Shown piece after piece: positions 31,123-41,958 of a DNA stretch of 64,000 bases. The notes under the pieces are model-generated. The model did no database searches, had not been told where the DNA came from, and worked only from the letters and a program-made list of their open reading frames with translations. Made by a program: the position numbers and the translations under genes. This DNA is from Prosapia bicincta (lineage: Eukaryota; Arthropoda; Insecta; Hemiptera; Cercopidae), in contig JBAIZL010000005.1 of NCBI GenBank assembly GCA_036971475.1, positions 164,660,886-164,724,885 on the forward strand, in the 5' to 3' direction. Numbering within the stretch: position 1 is the first letter of the stretch; every line of letters starts with the position of its first letter.

Positions 31123-34100
31123 ATCTACAAAGCGAAAATAACGAGCTACCATTTATATACGACACAGACACCAAATCTAGAATATTAATTGACACAGGCA
31201 GTACTAGATCATTTATGCGAAAATCTTTAGGCTGGAAAAATTTTAAAACAAGCATAAAAAAAGAGCCGTTTGAAGTAATCACCGCACACGGCACTTCAAA
31301 AGAAATTTTTTGCTGCACCATACCTCTGTTGTCTAAAAAAGCAATTAAATTTTATTTATTTGACTTTCATCAGAATATCGACCTATTACTCGGGCTAGAC
31401 AATATAAAGGATTTAGGAATAAGCTTAGGCTTTATAAACAATAAATTAATACTTTGTGATGAGGAAATCCCTATTCAATATTTTAACTCTGAAAAAGGAA
31501 GTTGTAATAAAACGGACAGCACGTCAATAAAGCAGGAACAATTTAGTTATGTTATACAAGCCCGCACTAGCCAAACAGTTAAATTAAAAATACAAAATAT
31601 TCATAATGGAGAAGGTATTTTACCACCCAAACAAGTGAACGGATTAGAAATTCCGCAGTGTATAGTTTCAGTGCATAAGGGTGAAGCCTATTGCCCTATT
31701 ATAAACAATACGGAAGAAAATGTAAAATTAACAATAAGTAAATCATTAGAAGTAAAATCTTTAGAGGAATATAATATTTTCAAATCTGATACAATGCAAA
31801 CGAACACTAATTTCAATATGATCGATTATAAACAAACAAAATCAGGAAGTAAAAATTTCGATTTATCAAAATTTAGGATGGAACACATGAACTTGGAAGA
31901 AAAATCCGCCGTAACAAATTTATTAAAAGAATATGCTGATTTATTTCATATTGATGGAAACAATTGAACCTTTACCAACCAAATAAAACATGTTATTAGG
32001 ACTACTGATGAAATTCCCGTGTACTCTAGAAATTATAGATATCCAGAGATTTACAAGAACGAAATTAATAAACAAACTGAGGACATGCTTGAACAAGGAA
32101 TTATTAGACCTTCAAATTCTCCATGGAACTCTCCTGTCTGGATTGTACCAAAAAAACAAGATGCTTCTGGCAAAAGAAAATTTCGATTAGTAATAGATTT
32201 TAGAAGATTAAACAAAAAAACAATTGACGATAAATTTCCCTTGCCAAACATTACCGACATATTAGATAAATTAGGACGATCTTAGTATTTTATGACTTTA
32301 GATTTAGCCTCAGGATTTCACCAAGTAGAAATGGATAAAAATAGCATAGAAAAAAAAGCGTTTTCAACAGAAACAGGACACTACGAATTTTTAAGAATGC
32401 CATTTGGACTAAAGAATAGTCCCCTACATTTCAAAGAATTATGAATAATATTCTGAGAGGCATCCAAAATGAAACATGTTTAGTCTATTTAGACGACATT
32501 ATAATTTATTCTACTAGCCTCCAAGAACATGTACAAAGACTTGAAGAAGTATTCGACAGATTACGCAAAGCCAACTTAAAAGTACAGCTGGATAAAACAG
32601 AATTTTTAAGAAAAGAAGTAGCATATCTAGGGCATGTTGTTACACCGGAGGGCGTAAAACCTAACCCAGCAAAGATTTTGGCAATCTAAGACTATCCAAT
32701 ACCTAAAACCACCAAACAAATTAAAGGATTTTTAGGACTATTAGGCTATTATCGAAAATTTATTAAAAACTTCGCCAAGATAACAAAACTGTTTACTAAC
32801 TGTTTAAAGAAAAATGCAAAATTAAACATAGAAAATCCAGACTTTATAGAATGTTTTGAAACATGTAAAAATATATTGACTAATGAGCCCCTTCTACAAT
32901 ACCCAGATTTTGAAAAGGAGTTTACTCTAACGACAGACGCTAGTAATTTTGCACTAGGAGCAATTTTAAGCCAGGACAAAAATGTAAAAGACCTTCCTAT
33001 AGCGTATGCCAGCAGAACTTTAAACGACAGCGAAACTATTTACTCCGCGATTGAAAAAGAATTATTAGGAATAGTATGGGCCACAAAACACTTCAGGCCT
33101 TATTTATTTGGGAGAAAATTTAAAATTTATACAGACCATAAACCTTTACAATGGTTATTTTCAGTTAAAGAACCAAATTCCCAACTTTTAAGATGGAGAT
33201 TAAAATTAGAAGAATATGATTATGACATAAGATACAAAAAAGGCAAATTTAACCAAAATGCAGACGCTTTGTCTAGAATACAATTGAATGTTACTGACAA
33301 AAGTTCAACGAACACCCAACACACTGTAGAACCAGACCTTGAGTTATCTCCAGCTGGCTTACTGCAACGCTACTTCCCGGAACTAAACGAAGATAATGAA
33401 TCTATGGTCGTACAACTCGACGCAACAGATAACGCCAACTTAGAGTACAATCAAGAAACTGACAGTCAAACCGTGCACTCCAATTTTGAAGGGAACACCC
33501 AAATTGAAATACCAATTTCCGACGAGCCTGTAAACTTTGGAAAAAATCAAATATTTTTATCATTAGTAAAATATGAGCCGAAGAAAGTAAAAATTATAAA
33601 ACTATTCGGAACTTCAAAAATTCGTTTAATAGTCGAAATATCGGAAAATAATTTTAAAGAAGACATAGTTAATTTTGTAAAATCATATTTGGTACCCAAA
33701 ATAAAATATAATCTATATTTTGAAGACGATTTTTATGAGAAATTTGCATCATGCATAGCCAAAAATTTCAAACAAACTGAACTAAATTTAGTTAAGTGTA
33801 ATAACAAACTCTTAGACCTAACTTCGGAAGAAGATACCTTAGAAACGATAAGTAATCATCATGTTAGCAAAACCAATCACCGTGGGATACAGGAAACATA
33901 CGAACAAATTAAGCGAAGATATTATTGGCCTAATTTAAAATCACTAATCCAAAATTTCATAAATCAGTGTGACATATGTCAAAGAACCAAATACGACAGA
34001 ATTCCCTTTCAGCTAGAAATGAACTTGACACCAACAGCTGCAAGGCCATTCCAGATAATTCACATCGACACTATCTCCTTGGAAAAGAATTCGTTTATTA

Positions 34101-34906
34101 GCATTGTTGACAGTTTCACGAGATATGCTCAAGTTTATCGCCTGGGAAGCTCTCAAGCTACAGAGATTGCAGACAAGCTATTAGATTACTTCATGCATTT
34201 CTGCTTACCAACAGTTATTATCTCAGGCAATGGAACGGAGTTTAATAACAGAATTGTAAAGGAGATACTAGACCTGCATAAAATCAAAATTCACTTTATC
34301 AGCACACAAAACCCCCAATCAAACGGATTATGTGAAAGATTTCATTCCACCTTAATAGAACACATAAGGCTGTTAAATAATCAAATCGAATTTAAAAAAG
34401 ACAGTATAATTAAGAAAGTTAAATATGCTATAGTAGCCTATAACAATAGCATACATTCAGTCACAAAATTAACGCCGTGCGAAGTCTTATTTGGACACAT
34501 AAATTCAAACTCTTTAGTAGATATAGATTTAGAAAAACAAATTGTAAATGACTACGTTTTAAACCATAAAGAAAAAACAAATATACTTTACGAAAACATT
34601 AGGGATAGCAATCAAAGAATTAAAGAAAAAGTTTTAGAAAAAAGGAATGTAAACAAAGAACCACTTCCAGAAATACCATCTGAAGTTTATATAAAGTCAG
34701 TTCAGAAGCAAAGCAAAACGAAAAACAGATATAGCAAGGAAGAGATAGCTTCAATAAACAAGGAAAGGAAAACTGGTAAAATAAAGCCTAGACATCATAA
34801 CACTAAAGACAAAATACATTTGTGGAAAATTAAAAGGCCTAAGAAGATAAAAAATGTAATTAATGACCAAAATCCTTCTTGTTCATATTCAACACAATCA
34901 AACTAA
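31119..34906 (+). pseudogene. pol: Pol polyprotein of the gypsy element (PR-RT-RH-IN), broken
   Basis: Order: retropepsin with LIDTGSTRSFM; RT fingers ([28 protein letters not shown]); palm with YLDDIIIYS (about 32486 onward); RNase H (LTTDASNFALGAILSQ, then YTDHKPLQWLF); an HHCC integrase zinc-binding region with CDICQR; and the integrase core. Lesions are a TGA at 31965, a TAG at 32283, a one-base frameshift near 32415 and a TAA at 32687. From 32690 the frame is open to 34906. In the integrase core the first Asp (IIHIDT) and the Glu (NGLCERF) remain, but the second catalytic Asp is replaced by Gly in VIISGNGTEF. No chromodomain and no env follow. The polyprotein is non-functional. Confidence 0.92.
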
Positions 34907-35660
34907 AATCCCTACCATACCTTTGTCCACTAATTCTATGCAAGAAACTTTATTAAACTTTAAACAACATTGTTTCATTAATTGTGTGTGTTACAAACTT
35001 TTGTAATTTATTAAATGATATGTAACTATTTATGGTAATAAATATTGTTAATTATTTGAAATATGTTAATCACAAAAAAAAAATTGTAATTGAAGAAAAT
35101 TAGAAACTATACTCTTAAAGAGATAACAAAACAAAAAGAATTCTTATAAACTGACTAGAATCCTTTATCAAATCTATAACAGGCAATTTGAATGTAAATG
35201 ATGGTAAAAATTATGAAAAAATTGTATACAACTTTTATTGTAATCAATGTAAATTTTGTAGAACAAAAAAAATTAGATTCTGATAACAATTGTATATGTT
35301 ATAAACATTTTGTATCTATCCTATGATAGAAAAGACTCATTATAAATTGTATTAATCAATTCCAAATACTTTTGCTCAGTTGAATTATAATGAACAGAAA
35401 ATTAGACTGTAAAATGCCCATCATCAAAAACAATAACGCCTACAAACTACGAGGATACTGCATTAGGAATCGCAGACAACCCATTTAACTGGATCCCAGA
35501 CCTTCGCCTGGCGACCTTCTCCAGTGAAGAGGACTTCAACCGATGCCGAAAATTGCCTTTTACGGAGGACTATTCAGCAGCTTTATATACTTCGCCCTCA
35601 TCAAGAAGATGAAGAGGACTTCAACCGATGCCGAAACTTCGCCAACCCCCGAAGTTTTCT
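34907..35660 (+). other. Non-coding region between pol and the 3' LTR
   Basis: AT-rich with no envelope frame. It contains a 26-bp direct repeat (GAAGAGGACTTCAACCGATG plus six bases) at 35526 and 35611. Confidence 0.7.
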
Positions 35661-35673
35661 TTAGGGATGGAGG
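35661..35673 (+). promoter_or_regulatory. Polypurine tract of the gypsy element
   Basis: TTAGGGATGGAGG immediately precedes the LTR start AGTTATATG. Confidence 0.7.
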
Positions 35674-35965
35674 AGTTATATGAACATTTTATGTGAACAT
35701 TTCATAATTAAATGCGTGCTAGGAAAATTCCTGCTTACGCAGCTTTTGTATTATATAGGTGGTAAGAACAGAGCCCCGGCAGTGTGTAAGTCGCCTCTGT
35801 ATCGCACAGACGTTTTCCACTCCAATTGAGTGCATATCAATTGTATTGTTTTATTAAGTATAATTTATGTAACAGTTTTCCAAATTAATTGTTTATTAAA
35901 TTCAAAGGTTTGTTAAAATAAAAATCATTTTTAAAAACCTTTCGTGCTTAATATAACACGTAACT
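35674..35965 (+). repeat. 3' LTR (292 bp)
   Basis: Begins AGTTA and ends TAACT, which are the inverted ends typical of gypsy/17.6 LTRs. The flank continues TATATATGCC. An AATATAACACGTAACT end is shared with the 5' copy. Confidence 0.9.
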
Positions 35966-36034
35966 TATATATGCCTATATATATTTATATTGATGTTTCT
36001 TAAATTACAATATAAACATAACTATAAATGGCCA

Positions 36035-36905
36035 TTTCACTGATAATCGGAAGCTACTAATACGCGTTGAAATTATAGATCTGTGCACTTTAAAGACAAA
36101 AGCAATATATCCGCAAGAACCTGGAGCTAATTTTACCATTTCCACATTTTTATTCTATAATACGAATAGCCTTTGGCTTCATTAGGACTGATCTTCGACT
36201 ACAGCTGCAAATAATGAGGAGCCTGTAAATTACATTCTCTCACGACCGGTGACAGGATACATAGTTGAGCCAAACACAATGTAATTCTTTAAAGTTCGGA
36301 GTTTACCGCCAACACTTTCAATCAGTTAACCCTATATTATACCAAAATATATAATTAGAAGCTGATTTAAGTATAGTTAGGTTAGGTTGGGTTATCCTAG
36401 CCGCTTCAATAAACGTTGATTGAAAATGGGAGAATGTTGCGTTATTACAATAAAAACCCATGATCTCTAACTTTACTATGAAAAAATGTCCCATTTCACA
36501 TCATGTTATTATACATCATATTATTATTCTAGAAAAACCTGCAGTAAAAGACGGCCGCACCTGGTCAACACAATGAACACTAATCCTAAATGAGGGATAT
36601 TACATGGTAGATTGGTAGCATTGGAATGTTTGCCGTAACATGTTGATTAAACAAGTTATCAGTTTACTCGGAATAAACCAATTTACCCAATATGCGATTA
36701 AGTGTGTACGTTGAGATGTAAATGTGCAATTATACGATAAACCCACGTCATATTCAATTTCACTGTTAGGACATCGATAGTATACAAGCGTCCCTCTTTA
36801 ATCTCTGTGTAGAAATATTCACTATAGCTATAAAATTTGCAACACATTGCGTTGTTATCCCGTATAGTTAAAAGCAGAGTATCGGTTATATTCTCGAGTA
36901 AATCC
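36035..36905. repeat. Dispersed repeat D, copy 2
   Basis: Collinear with 5430-6090 but carrying about 150 extra bases near 36360-36550. It lies between the TATATA target of the gypsy element and a (TA)n tract at 36968. Confidence 0.75.
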
Positions 36906-36965
36906 TAAATACATTTTAATGAATAACAATTATTTAAATTAATTAATTAATAATTAGGCTTATAT

Positions 36966-36967
<2 letters not shown>

Positions 36968-37024
<57 letters not shown>
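36968..37024. repeat. (TA)n microsatellite
   Basis: TACATACATA followed by a TA run, at the right edge of repeat D copy 2. Confidence 0.97.
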
Positions 37025-37030
<6 letters not shown>

Positions 37031-38215
37031 GATATAATAAAATGAAACATATAACATTTATAATTTAAACATTTTATATTATAATTTTAATATACTAAAA
37101 CACCTCTACCCTTAAAGATGTTCTAAAGAATATTTTGACCCTAGATTAAAAGACTCTAAGCTTAAAAACTATATTTGGATTCTGCACTAGTGAATCTTAA
37201 ATAAAATAAAATAGTAAACATCTAATTGGAAATTAACAATTTTTATTTTGTTTTGAAATTCATCAATTAGTCTACTTAATTTACAGGTTTTTCTTGTATT
37301 AATAATATTACATTTCCGTTCATTTAATTATTCAAATTTAAGTAAATTTGAATATTGTTAAATAGTGTTTCATGGAATTACTATTGTGAATACCCATACA
37401 TTTTAACGTTTACCCCCTTTCTGATATTTAGCTACGTTCACCTATAAATATTTAAAAATTTTATTTTGTTAATTGCCCATTTGGCTTACTTATTGGATCT
37501 TTAATTACAACTTCTTTACGTTTTCAAACTGAATTCCACCACTATGCTTGAATAAATACACTAGTTTATAATTACCCTTAGGTGGGTAAAGTACACTTTT
37601 ACTCACTATAACCTAACTTTTATTCCATTTATGTTAAATCAATTTTATAACAATTTATAAATTTATATTTTAACATTCAATTATATTATTTCTTTTTCTA
37701 TTTATAATTGGTACTTGTTTAACTTAAGATTTTGCCTAGTTATATATTAGTTAGCAATCGTTTTACTTATTTCCTATTTATTTTACATATTTCCTCGCCG
37801 CTAGAGAAGTCGAGACCGAGCTACCACAACGATCAAACGTGTTTTACCATCAAGTAAAGTTAAAGTGCAAATATGTTGTAATATAACAGTAAATAGTAGT
37901 CCGATATGACACGAGAGTGTAAAGATATTTGGGCAAATGCCCAATAATTCTAACAACATAATGTCGTGAGTGTGTCTTTGTGTGTGTGTGTGTTAATAAT
38001 AATAATATTTTAGACTTTATAAGGAGACATATTCTACACTATCAACCTGAAACAATATAGGTAGATCAAGTCTTTTTCAGGTTATATAAAAAAAATAATA
38101 GAATGCAAAATCCTGTAAATATACAGAAACTGGTTAGTAACAAATAAAAGAGTTAAATAAAAAAAATTATATTTAGGCCTACTATTACTTACTACTACTT
38201 AAAAATTAGCCCACT
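37025..38215. other. No gene recognised
   Basis: AT-rich DNA with a short (GT)n at about 37970-37993. A slightly GC-richer patch at 37795-37850 has no frame or splice support. Confidence 0.6.
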
Positions 38216-38475
38216 AGCTTTTTTTTATTCAAGATAAAGAAAATTCACTGGGTATCCAATTATAGTCTTTAAGTCAAATGTGTCTAGCAAAGATTTCACT
38301 ACCCCGAAAGGAGCTTAAAAGGTTTATAGGAGGCTAATTGGTTTTTGTAATAAATTCAGGGGTTGGTACTCCTGAGAGGTTTATTCTTTGAGATACAGGT
38401 TTTGAACCACGGGATCAAGAGATAAACCATCTCTTTCTTGTGGACAAGGAGTGGTTATCAAGACTAGGTGAATGG
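38216..38475 (+). mobile_element. Old LTR fragment related to the 17554-25529 element
   Basis: Diverged but collinear with the last part of the 2014-bp LTR (about 19285-19520): CACTRGGTATCCA, TATAGTCTTTAA, GGAGGCTAATTGGTTTT, ATTCAGGGGTTGG and TGAGAGGTTTATTC occur in order. It shows the family is older than the young insertion. Confidence 0.75.
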
Positions 38476-38548
38476 AGCAAAGTAGATAATATAAGTAAGT
38501 AGACAAATAAGGCTAAAAGAGGAAGGGTCCGCGATAAGTCATTTGTTA

Positions 38549-38604
38549 ATTAATTTCTCCCCAATTTATAAAGTGAATAAAATCAAAAGTTACCATTCCA
38601 ATAA
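38549..38604. repeat. Dispersed repeat C, copy 2, left part
   Basis: GTTAATTAATTTCTCCCC onward matches 9350 onward. It is cut after AATAA, at the Harbinger-like insertion. Its last three bases, TAA (38602-38604), are repeated at 39904-39906. Confidence 0.7.
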
Positions 38605-38769
38605 AGGCTGTCGTTGCTCGGCAGTCACTGCCCAGCGGCGGCTGCCGTGTCACGTCGTCACATAGTTCTAATATATTTGAATGGAACACGAACCCGATGC
38701 AAGTGACTGTGCAGCGGTGCATCGAGCCGTTCCAGAAACAGTATCGAGCTGCCGGGTCGCGCTGCCCGC

Positions 38770-38924
38770 TTGTTATAAAGTTTTTTACCGATGAAATTGA
38801 GGAGCCTTTAGTAGTACTAATAGATACAAATCCGCCGCTTTACGATTGTCGACTCAAATCGATAAGAACAATGTTTTTCGAGATAGTATATGGGAGCATA
38901 TTGGAAGGAAACTCAATAAATCAA
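38770..38924 (+). pseudogene. Possible MADF-like exon inside the Harbinger element
   Basis: The frame encodes IKFFTDEIEEPLVVLIDTNP, then PLYDCRLKSIRTMFFEI and ILEGNSINQ, and ends at a good donor, TCAA|GTAAGT. Spacing of the LYD and FFEI blocks resembles the first two helices of MADF/Myb-like domains, which occur in the DNA-binding companion proteins of PIF/Harbinger elements. No following exon was found. The match is short, so this could be chance. Confidence 0.35.
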
Positions 38925-39524
38925 GTAAGTACATACTACACTTTGATTTTTTTACACAAATAGTACAAATACATATTCAATCATGTGTTTACTCGCAGAG
39001 AATTAAATAATTAAAATACATTACAAAAAAACAGCAAAATTGAGTAACATCAGAAAATTTGTAAATATTATTAACATTAAAATTACAACCTATTATATAT
39101 TCAACTGTAACAGAAATATTTCAACAGATGAAGAAAACCGTAACTACTACACAGTTATAACTATAAATTAGGATTGCTGTGCATCGTTGATCATACCTAC
39201 TCTACTTCGTTATGTTTGTCCATTGTTCTTGCCATGAGACCTTTCCAGTTCTGAGGTAAAGTGTTCCTTAAGAATATTTCTGATTTGAATATCTATGTTT
39301 AGAAACTCTCTCCTAAGGGTCAATGGAAACATGTTCTCTGTTGGCTTCGCTACCTAGAAGCGGCTGCAGTGTCACATCACACTGCTCTAATGTATGTGAA
39401 TGGAACACAAGCGACTGTGCAGGACCGCCTAGCCGCTCCAGAAGCAGTATCGGACTGCCAGGTCGTGCTGGCAGCTCGAGTTTGTTGTAGTTGTCGTCAT
39501 AACGATTCCTTTACCGTTGAAAGT

Positions 39525-39690
39525 AAGTGTCTAGTATTGGAATAGTAGTCTTTAAAGTTATGGAACATTGATCCACAGTTTTGCGGAGACCTTATGCGTA
39601 CATGCTTGCCATCAATTGCTCCAAAACAATTAGAACAAATCAACCTACTCAAAAACTGTCCCGTTGTTTGTTTTAATTGATCGGTTATAT
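39525..39690 (-). pseudogene. PIF/Harbinger transposase fragment
   Basis: The minus strand reads CFGAIDGKHVRIRSPQNCGS, then MFHNFKDYYSNTR. GAIDGKHV is the conserved first-Asp block of Harbinger DDE transposases, followed by the family's SGS-F-N-K motif (here CGSMFHNFK). Only this block survives. The remaining catalytic Asp and Glu regions are missing. Confidence 0.75.
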
Positions 39691-39906
39691 GTTGTCAGAC
39701 ATAGTGTTGATATTCAAAACGCTTTTTCAAAAATCTACTAACTTTGATATTCAACACGACTGGAATGCACATCTGTTCGCATTGTCTATCTACTACACGT
39801 GGCAGGCGCTGCCGGACAGCGGCAGCCTGGATCAGAATGGTTGTGGTAGCACCACACAGCAGCGCTGTCGGGCAGCGACTGCCGAGCAGCGGCTGCCAGG
39901 ATCTAA

Positions 39907-40370
39907 ATACTACCTTTATAGCTCCGAGTACTTTATTTTGGTAATTTATTTCTTTGAAAAGTTCAATAGGTAATCAATATAGCTTTATATTTTATGAGAG
40001 CTGACATAGAAGGCCGATATGACGTTGACACTTCTCTCTGTATTTATAGCCTGAAGCTTACTTCATACCTTTACATTAGTTTGGGAAGTTCTACTCCCTA
40101 TTAGAATTGATAAACTTTTCACGAGTGGACAGATTCCCTTAGCGTTTATATTTCCCTGTAAACAATATTAACTTGTTGCAAACAATAATTTTTTGTTGTC
40201 AAAAACACCAGAGGCAAAAATCTGTTGACAATTAAAATACTTTTTTTGTAGAAGTTACAAGCTTTTGTATATATTTTAATATTTTTTTAACAATATAAAT
40301 TTCTGGTAACATTAAGAACATCCAGTCAACGTTATAGTATTAACAATAACAATTGCCTCCATCAATTACA
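39907..40370. repeat. Dispersed repeat C, copy 2, right part
   Basis: Continues the match to copy 1 from TCCGAGTACTTT (copy 1: TCTCAGTACTTT) through CTCTGTATTTATAGCCTGAAG to AACAATAACAATTGCCTCC. Confidence 0.75.
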
Positions 40371-40627
40371 CTGCTGATAATAACTTCTGTGCGTTAACAA
40401 AGAAAACATGATGTTATTAACATTAGAAATATCAACAACTTTTAAACAATAATCTATCGTTTATCTTAAGGAACAGTTAGGTAATATTAACAGCTGGCTA
40501 TAGCAATAAAAATGTTTTGAATAAGAATAACATCGCATGAAGTGCTAGTTGCTATCATTCAATTTTCTTGTTTTTTTTTAGGTGTGTCAGAATTCCTCTC
40601 CTCTAGTGTTCTCACACATCAGTTTTA

Positions 40628-41958
40628 CATTTTAGTCCTTGTGCCTACTGTCCGTAACAAAAGTTTGGAGACTCGAGTTTGGCGGCTCATAAATTCTAAA
40701 CTATGCTATCAATTTTTACCAAATAAAAACAAAAAAAATCACCATTCTCTTTTGCATTGATTGGTATTATTTTTAAAATTGTTGGTATTAATTTAATTTT
40801 GATTCAAACTTAAACTAAACATTTAAAACTAATAAATCTGTGATATGAATTATCTAAAATTTTAATATGATGTTTGAGAAGGTCTTGTAAGCATAATGTA
40901 TTAGTTTCAAAATTGTATGTAATTAGAAACACTTTTAATGTACTTTTTGTTAAATACGTTTATTTCGAGAAATATTCATCAGATAACATCAACCAATATA
41001 CCAATGGAATTGTTTTTAATTTGCTTATCCCGTTAGATAAGTTATTATTAAAATACAGTTAGGTGTTAATTTTATAGCGAATTCTATTTGACAGCAAACT
41101 GATGTGAGCTCAGACGTGAAAGGACGCGCCAGCGCCTTACCCGCCAGCCGTAATACGCTCGGAATGGGTTTTTGCCAATTCGACCCTTCTTCCATCTTTA
41201 AATCCATAAGCAATGCGCTGCATAATGGATCATAAGTTGGCTTGGTATTTTAAACTTTTAATCGAAAATTAATGAAAAAATGGTGATGGAGATTGGTAAA
41301 AAAAAACAAAAACATAGATTACATCGGAGTATCTCCTTGCACACATTCTGAGTTAGCTTTGGCATCACGATTTGATAACATCTCGGCCTAGCGCGGCGCG
41401 CATTGCCAATGCTGGTAGCAGTTTAACATAACTTTGCTATCAAATAAAATTCCCTATAAATTTAACACCTAACTGTAATTTAATAATAACATATATAACG
41501 GAATAAGCAAAATTAAACAATTCTGATGGTATATTAATTGATACTATCCAATGAATGGCTCTCGAAAAAAGTTGTTTAACAAAAAGTGCTAAAAAAAGGT
41601 TTCCAATCAAATACAAATTCTGAAACTAATAAATTATGTTAACAATACCTTCTCAAATGTCCTAGTAATATTTTAGACAATTCGGATAACAAAATCATTC
41701 GTTTGGAATTTTTAAATTTAAGTTTGTGATAAAGACTACAAAAACTGTGACTTTTTTCAGTTATGCTATGATATAAAAATGAACAAAAAAATTGAACTTT
41801 TTTAAAATAATACCAATCAATGCTAAAGACAATGGTTATTTTTTTGTTTTTATTTGATAAAAATTGATAGCATATTTTAAAATTTATGAGTCACAAACTC
41901 GAGTCTACAACCTTTTTCCACGGACTTTTCAAAACAAAATCCTTTTCCCCAAAATGTA
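40628..41958. mobile_element. Foldback element with about 450-bp terminal inverted repeats
   Basis: The left arm (about 40628-41095) and right arm (about 41420-41958) are reverse complements over their length. Examples are GACTCGAGTTTG, ATGCTATCAATTTTTA, GCATTGATTGGTATTATTTT, CTTTTTGTTAAA and TACAGTTAGGTGTTAA, all inverted on the right, with scattered mismatches and small indels. The centre (about 41100-41410) is unique and GC-richer, with no reading frame. No coding capacity, so it must be mobilised in trans if mobile. Superfamily and target duplication were not determined. Confidence 0.75.

Larger units (their letters stand above)
29527..35965 (+). mobile_element. Decayed 17.6/297-like Ty3/gypsy (errantivirus-group) LTR element without env
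   Basis: It has a truncated 5' LTR, a tRNA-Ser primer site, gag, a gag-pol overlap, pol (protease, RT, RNase H, integrase), a polypurine tract and a full 292-bp 3' LTR beginning AGTTA and ending TAACT. The primer type, the AGTTA...TAACT ends and the TATA-rich flank (TATATATG after 35965) all fit the 17.6/297 group, which targets TATA-like sites. Several stops and frameshifts plus a lost integrase aspartate make it inactive. No envelope frame lies between pol and the 3' LTR. The first about 126 bp of the 5' LTR are replaced by PLE sequence. Confidence 0.9.
38605..39903. mobile_element. PIF/Harbinger-like DNA transposon (decayed, possibly nested)
   Basis: The left end GGCTGTCGTTGCTCGGCAGT and the reverse complement of the right end (GGCAGCCGCTGCTCGGCAGT, about 39876-39895) form an imperfect terminal inverted repeat of more than 30 bp. 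TAA on both sides is the 3-bp TWA duplication of the superfamily. Repeat C copy 1 (9350-9860) reads through this point, supporting insertion. A second copy of the left-end sequence (GTGTCAC...AATGGAACAC...) starts near 39355, so two elements may be nested or tandem. A transposase fragment and a companion-gene-like exon lie inside. Confidence 0.65.

Noticed and set aside
34907..35660. A possible env gene in the gypsy element
   Set aside because: No frame of useful length and no signal peptide or membrane anchor pattern.
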